A stretch of 64,000 bases of DNA from Hericium rajendrae (taxonomy: Eukaryota > Basidiomycota > Agaricomycetes > Russulales > Hericiaceae), in contig CM065885.1 in NCBI GenBank assembly GCA_033439255.1, positions 372,001 to 436,000 of the forward strand. Reading direction: 5' to 3'. A program made the position numbers and the translations under genes. The notes under the pieces were generated by a model. That model was not told the origin of the DNA. It did no database searches and worked only from the letters and a program-made list of their open reading frames with translations. Below, in pieces: positions 59,039-64,000 of this stretch; position 1 is the first letter of the stretch, and each line of letters starts with the position of its first letter.

Positions 59039-62000
59039 TCACCGATTTTCACTCTGCGCCTTCGTGGCCAACAATAACCTCAACTCACCAATACACTCCG
59101 AGCATCGCGCATGCACCTCCCGCGCGTTCTCCAGCAGCGGCTGAATATTCTCCGGCGTCATCGCCAGCTTTGGATCCTCCAGCGGCGGCGGCGGCGCAGA
59201 GCGCACAGATCCCGTAAGAACCGGACGCTTCCCACCGCCGCGCGATATTGGACGATGCGGGCTCGCGCTGGGCGGACCCGCACGCGACTTACTCCCCGAG
59301 CGCTTGCCCTTCCCTTCCCCTTCCCCCCGTGCGGATCGAGCTCCGCGGCCTCCTCGACGTTCGACAGGCGCGTCGGTCGCGTCACCAGCAAGATCTGGGG
59401 CATCTGCGCATGCCGGTGCACGGGGGACTCGCCGTTGGCAGAGAGCGACGACTGCGAGTGCGCCGCGGTGTTCTTCCTGGGCGTGGCGGAATCCGGCTTG
59501 CCGTGGAGATACGGCGAGCGCGTCTTGCGTCCGCGGATCGTCGCGAGGCCATCGCGACTCACGCCGAGGGCCTTCGCCGCCGCGTCCAGATCTTCCGCGG
59601 ACTCGACGCGGTCCCAGTCTTCCTCGTCGGGTGTTATCCGCCCGCCCAGATCTGACCCACTGCTCGACGGGTGGACGCACCCTTTGCGTGATCCCCGATA
59701 CGTCCGAATCGTGCGAGGACGCTTTGCTCTTCTGCGCGAAGCGGAAGATCGAAGCCAGGGACGGCCGGCGAGGCGATGAGCGGTGTGTGAACGAGGACGA
59801 GGTGCCGAACGGCGAGACAGCACGCGCAGACGACACAGAGTCCGGGCCCGTGCTAGTCTTCGACTGCCGGCGCTGCGACTGTGATTGCGACGCGGGAGTG
59901 GGAAGCCCGCGGTGGCCGTCCAGCGACGACTCTGCACTCGCGCTCGCCGACGACGTCTGGAATGGCGGACGGTGCTGTGGGCCCATCTGGCGCGTGAGCG
60001 ACCGCAGGATATCGCGCAGACCGCTCATGCCCAGTCGGCTCGACCGCCGTTTCTTCGATGGCGACGTGTTCTGCGCCGATTCATCCGAAGGCAGCGTGAT
60101 GGTGCTGCTCATGGCATTCCCCCAGCCCCAGGTTCGATTGACCGGGCCTTCCTCTGGTATCTGGGAGTCAGCCATCGCAGCCGTCGACTCGGCGTTGTTG
60201 AGCATGTCGCGGAGGAGCCACAGCTGGCGCTGGCTGAGATCGTTCCGACCTGTAGAGCGCGCCAGCCGAGGCTCGGCGGCGACGCAAGGGGCGGCCCCAC
60301 GTATGCCATAGGCAGCGGCGGGGGCTTCGACTCGTCACCTGCGAGCGTCACTGCGCGCTCGCGGCTCTTTCTGCTGCTCATGTCGAGATCTGGAACCGGG
60401 GCGGAGGTTGTTGACGCCGGTGGGGACGTCACGGAGGCGTTGCCCCCGCCGAGCTCGATGAGCAGTTCTGCGCATTCCCAGGAGATCTTGTACTTCGAAT
60501 CAATCGTATAAAATGTCGTCGCAAACCGTTTCGAGATATCTTGTGCTGCGACGGGATTGGTATTTGAGCGCGCTCGCGAGCGAGGTCTGGGTATGCTAAA
60601 GAAGGTGGGCGATGTGGCGCGTGAGGGCGGGCGGGAGGTCTCCATGATCAGCACTTGGACCTCTTGGACGAGGGTGTGATACGTGTTCTGAAGTTCCTTG
60701 AGCTCTGCAACTATATTAGACGGGGTATGCACGGGCATCCAGATTGATATGCACTTACTGTCGACGCTAGCCGCAAAATCTCTCACCATGCTCAGATCCC
60801 TCTTCAGTCCGACCTGCGCCTGTGATATTCTTGCAGGTATCTTCAGATCTCCAAAGAATTGCGACGCAGGACAGAAGAGCTCGTCGATGGCGGAGGGGGC
60901 GGCTGCGTGTTGCGTCCTAACGAAGCCGACTGTGGCGAACCAGGCGCCTTGGACGGGCGACACACGAGGCGTGTTCGAAGCCCCTGGTGGAGATTGAGAT
61001 TCGATCTCCGCGGACGGTCGAAGCAGGAGTGATTCAATAGCAGGCAATGACTCCAGCTCGCAGGAGGAACGCCCAGGGCCACCACCACGGGCTGGCGACG
61101 GCGGTTGTAGCTCGATTGGCGGGAGTAGATCCTCCTCCAGGTTGCCAGAACACGCATGCGCCAATTCAGGCATGAGCGCACTAGCATTCATTGCCTCAGG
61201 CGACTTCTCCCGTTCCTGCGCGGCCGTGCTCTTCGTCCGCTTATGCTTCTTGCCGCCTGCCAAGCTGATGCGCCGCATCCCGCCCATAAACCCGCGCTGA
61301 CCCTCCTTCTCCTCTTTTTCCTGCGCTTCAGCGACCTCCCGTCTGAAGTCATCCGTGCTGGTACCAAACTCGGTGCGGGCCGCCGCGCGACCCACAGTCA
61401 TCGCGCCGTGCGATGCATGTCGTGGAAAAATTGACCGACCGGGCGGCACCTGCATGGATTTCGGCCGGCGTGGCACCGGGGACGGCGGGGGCGTGCCATC
61501 CGGCGTGGACCCAGATGAGTTTCCACTCTGCGGACGAAAGTTCATGACCGACGCGCGTTTCTTCCCTATGCGCGTTGGCGAGTCGAGGGCAGCAGGCGCG
61601 CGAAAGCGATCGAGGCTCTTCTCGTGCCTCAACTCTGCGATGGCGGCGCTGGGTGATGATCCTGAGCTAGCCGCGCCGCCGCCGCCGCCAGAATTGCGAA
61701 AAAACCAGCTCGAGTGCTTGGAGGAAGGCGAGCCGTGTTGTGCGTCAGACGTTCTGCTAGCTGGCCGTGGTGTCGCGTCTTTGTTCCCGTCCAGCTCGTT
61801 CAGCAGTACTTCCGCGGGTCCTGTGCTAGCGCGTTTCTTGCGCGCGCCCCACTTTTTGACAGACCCAATGCGTGATAGAAGCGGTGTCTTCGTTGACATT
61901 GACTGGTCCGGTGACGCAGGCTGCGGTGGTGATTCTTGTGGGGGTGACGCAGGAGGCGGCGGCGGTCGCTCGTCGCGGCTACGGTCGAGCAGTTCGAATA

Positions 62001-62849
62001 CGTTGTTCTCCGGCGGACGAGACTTCTTCCGCAGGCGCCGACGCTCTTTGTGGATGGGTGGGCTAGGTGGAAGCATTGCGAGCGCGGAATTACTGCCCGC
62101 ACGGAGGGGAAGATGTGCTGCGGAAGAGTACGCGACGGAGTCGCGGCCAGAGGGAATTGAAAATACGGACAGCGAGGGCGAGGCAGGGAAATGAGGTGGG
62201 TAGAGGTGGGACTGGTGGTGGCGGTGACGGCTTAGGTATAGCTGTTCTGCGCGAGCGCGCGGTCACCGTCCTATCCTCCTCCTCCCAAACGCGGGTCCAT
62301 CCTCCTCGTCGGACGACCAGGTCTCACCCCGAGGCGGCGAATTCGCCTTGTCGAGCTCAAAATCATCGTCCCAATTCTCCGGCTCCTGTTCGACCTGCGG
62401 GAGCGATGCAGCTTGCTGTTGACGCGTGTACTCACCGCGGCGTGCCTGCCGGCGCGATGGGGACGCGGGAGAGTCGACTTTGTCTTCGAAGTCATCGTCC
62501 CAGTTCTCGGCCTGCACCACTGACATCATTGATCGTTTCGGCGGGGTCGAAGGGCCAGGGTCTGCCCACTCCTGCAGCTGTGCTGTTGTCACTGTGGATG
62601 TATTACCCGCTGCAGATGTTTTACTCGATGGTGTGGGCTTCGCGTGGCGGGATGGCGGGTCGCTAGCCCAGTCGGCTGAGCTGGATATCGAACAGCGCGC
62701 ATCGACGGCATCTGGGACGCGCTGTTTTGCATGGCCTTGCTGAAACAGAAAGTCGTCGTCCCAGTTCTCTGAAGGGTGCGTCAGACCAGCACGCGACAAA
62801 GGCGGACGAAACGCACCTGCAGCTTCAAGTTGCGTTCTTGACTGTCATG
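59039..62849 (-). CDS. Long protein with repeated NWDDDF motifs, possibly Byr4/Bfa1-like
   Basis: The N-terminal exon encodes three copies of a short motif: SENWDDDFLF, AENWDDDFED and PENWDDDFELD. Then come a Ser/Pro/Arg-rich region (VKKWGARKKRA), a helical block (LKIPARISQAQVGLKRDLSM, IVAELKELQNTYHTLVQEVQ), SKRFATTFYTIDSKYKISWE, AGRNDLSQRQLWLLRDMLNN (joined across an intron ending near 60250), LGMSGLRDILRSLTRQMG, and a C-terminal helix PENIQPLLENAREVHARCSE. The layout recalls Byr4/Bfa1, the scaffold part of the GAP for the septation GTPase; this is from memory and only tentative. The translation start is unclear: the ATG at 62849 is not in frame with the motif exon. Two offsetting single-base shifts lie at CCC 59678-59680 and in the C runs at 59306-59328. 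Confidence 0.5.
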
Positions 62850-63640
62850 TGGACTCGTTCTGTCGTGAAACGCGGTCCTCGTCGCGGTCCTCGTCGCGCT
62901 GTCGTGAGGTATCTATACCAAGACGCGGTATACGTGTGCGACGTGGTCTGGTGAAGGTCTGGTGTGGTATAAATGTTGGTTGCAGTCGTGTCCAAGCGTC
63001 GGGTCAATGCTGTCTGGCGTATTATGTAACCATCATTTGCCTTGTTCTCTTCGAGCTCGCCGGTTCAACAGCTCGATGTCAACGTTCATCCTCATGCTTT
63101 GTCCGCCATCTTTTTATGCCATCACGAGAAGGATTACTGATATTCTCAAATGTTCCATGTGCTGAGAACGAACCACATCCCCCAGCCGCCTTGCCCCAAA
63201 TGTGCATCAAATCATAGTGCTGTGAAACATGAAACATGTTCTTTAGAAACTCTAGAATCTGATATGTTACTGTTATAACAGAGTCTCAAACAAAGGCACG
63301 TCTTTTCTCGAAACCGTTTTCTTACATGATTCCTGCCTTGCGACTACATGCAAAGCTCCGACAAAAGAGATGGCACCAGGCCCCACTGCAGACAGCCTGC
63401 CAGACCCGCGCGATGCATACTGTCTCATCAGCGGCAGGCCTGGCCCAGAAACTCGGGCGAAAACTGCGTCTAACAGCAAGATGGAAGGGAAGCAGGGCGA
63501 ACGTCTTCATCTCAGACTGACAGTTGCCAGTTCATCAAAGGGGAGATACTTACGCCGACGAACGGGAAGACAGTCTCTTTTGTGGCACTTATGTACTGAT
63601 CGTCATTCAAGCTCCCTACGAGACACCATGCGCTGTCGAA
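62850..63640. other. Upstream region of the NWDDDF gene, no other gene supported
   Basis: Promoter side of the minus-strand gene; a TTTATACC stretch on minus near 62970 could be its TATA element. GGACCGCGACGAGGACCGCG is a short direct repeat in the leader. The remaining open frames lack motifs. Confidence 0.4.
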
Positions 63641-63656
63641 GGACGCGACATTAACT

Positions 63657-64000
63657 GTGCTTCCCTGGAAAGAACGCCTAACTTACGTGTATGAAGCCGT
63701 CGGGCCTGAAGGCCTGACATCCAAAGAATCACAAGAGGTCATTTTGCGCGAAGGAACGTGCCGGCATCTGGGACGCATCCTTGCGAAGACTGGCTGGAAG
63801 AGGATGACTTGCGTTCTGAGGTTTCGCTACTGGACGCGCTGAGTCCGATGCTGGACGTGCACTTCCCTAAGGATTGCACGCTCGACAGGCTTCGTACGAC
63901 CCAGATTTACCATCATCCTTCGCAGATATAGGATCTTCTGCACCATCGACACCACGGCCAGGCGCACATACGTCATTCAGTTGACGCATGAGTCAAGATG
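63657..64000 (+). CDS. Partial unrecognised gene at the right edge
   Basis: Exon-like stretch encoding YVYEAVGPEGLTSKESQEVI, LREGTCRHLGRILAKTG and, after a frame change, LRSEVSLLDALSPMLDVHFP. Diverged inverted copy at 58221-58515. Family not recognised; the gene continues beyond the window or is itself a fragment. Confidence 0.3.

Overview
The window looks like nuclear DNA of a basidiomycete fungus (Agaricomycetes). Most introns that can be placed are 48-90 nt. There is a CxC2/KDZ transposase, a DIRS-type tyrosine-recombinase retroelement, secreted pepsin-like proteases, a DUF6534-type membrane protein and a PRM10/ThrE-type membrane protein. All names come from reading motifs; no database search was run.

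Layout. 0.5-13.1 kb: three same-direction (minus) multi-exon genes of unknown function, called C, B and A here. C is split by a 2.4 kb LTR element with identical 151-bp LTRs that encodes only a gag-like protein. A is split by a 2.8 kb element with short terminal inverted repeats and no transposase, built of AT-rich CATAG/GATAAG arrays around a GC-rich minisatellite. In both cases removing the element with one target-site copy restores the host reading frame. 13.1-19 kb: diverged tandem repeats, then a KDZ transposase gene on plus with four in-frame TGA codons. 19-23 kb: mostly empty, with a small three-exon gene carrying a duplicated exon, a minisatellite and a tRNA-like stretch. 23.2-29.6 kb: a DUF6534-type membrane protein, decayed membrane-protein remnants, and a TatD-family hydrolase. 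31-35.5 kb: two pepsin-like proteases with a decayed third copy between them. 36.4-40.7 kb: a PRM10-like transporter-type protein. 41.5-52.6 kb: GC-rich satellite arrays on both sides of a DIRS-type element (gag, RT-RNase H, tyrosine recombinase, all on minus). 53.5-54.9 kb: a third complete protease, inverted. 55-59 kb: remnants. 59-62.9 kb: a long gene with repeated NWDDDF motifs, possibly a Byr4/Bfa1-type mitotic-exit GAP subunit. The right edge holds part of a gene whose diverged inverted copy lies at 58.2-58.5 kb.

Two kinds of gene damage separate cleanly. In the mobile-element half (1-19 kb) six premature stops are all TGA, each one C-to-T step from CGA, as expected from methyl-CpG decay. 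In the host-gene half (28-60 kb) the breaks are single-base shifts, most of them at mononucleotide runs, more like consensus errors than decay. No operon-like system is expected or seen; the genes are independent, apart from the retroelement genes, which act together in transposition.
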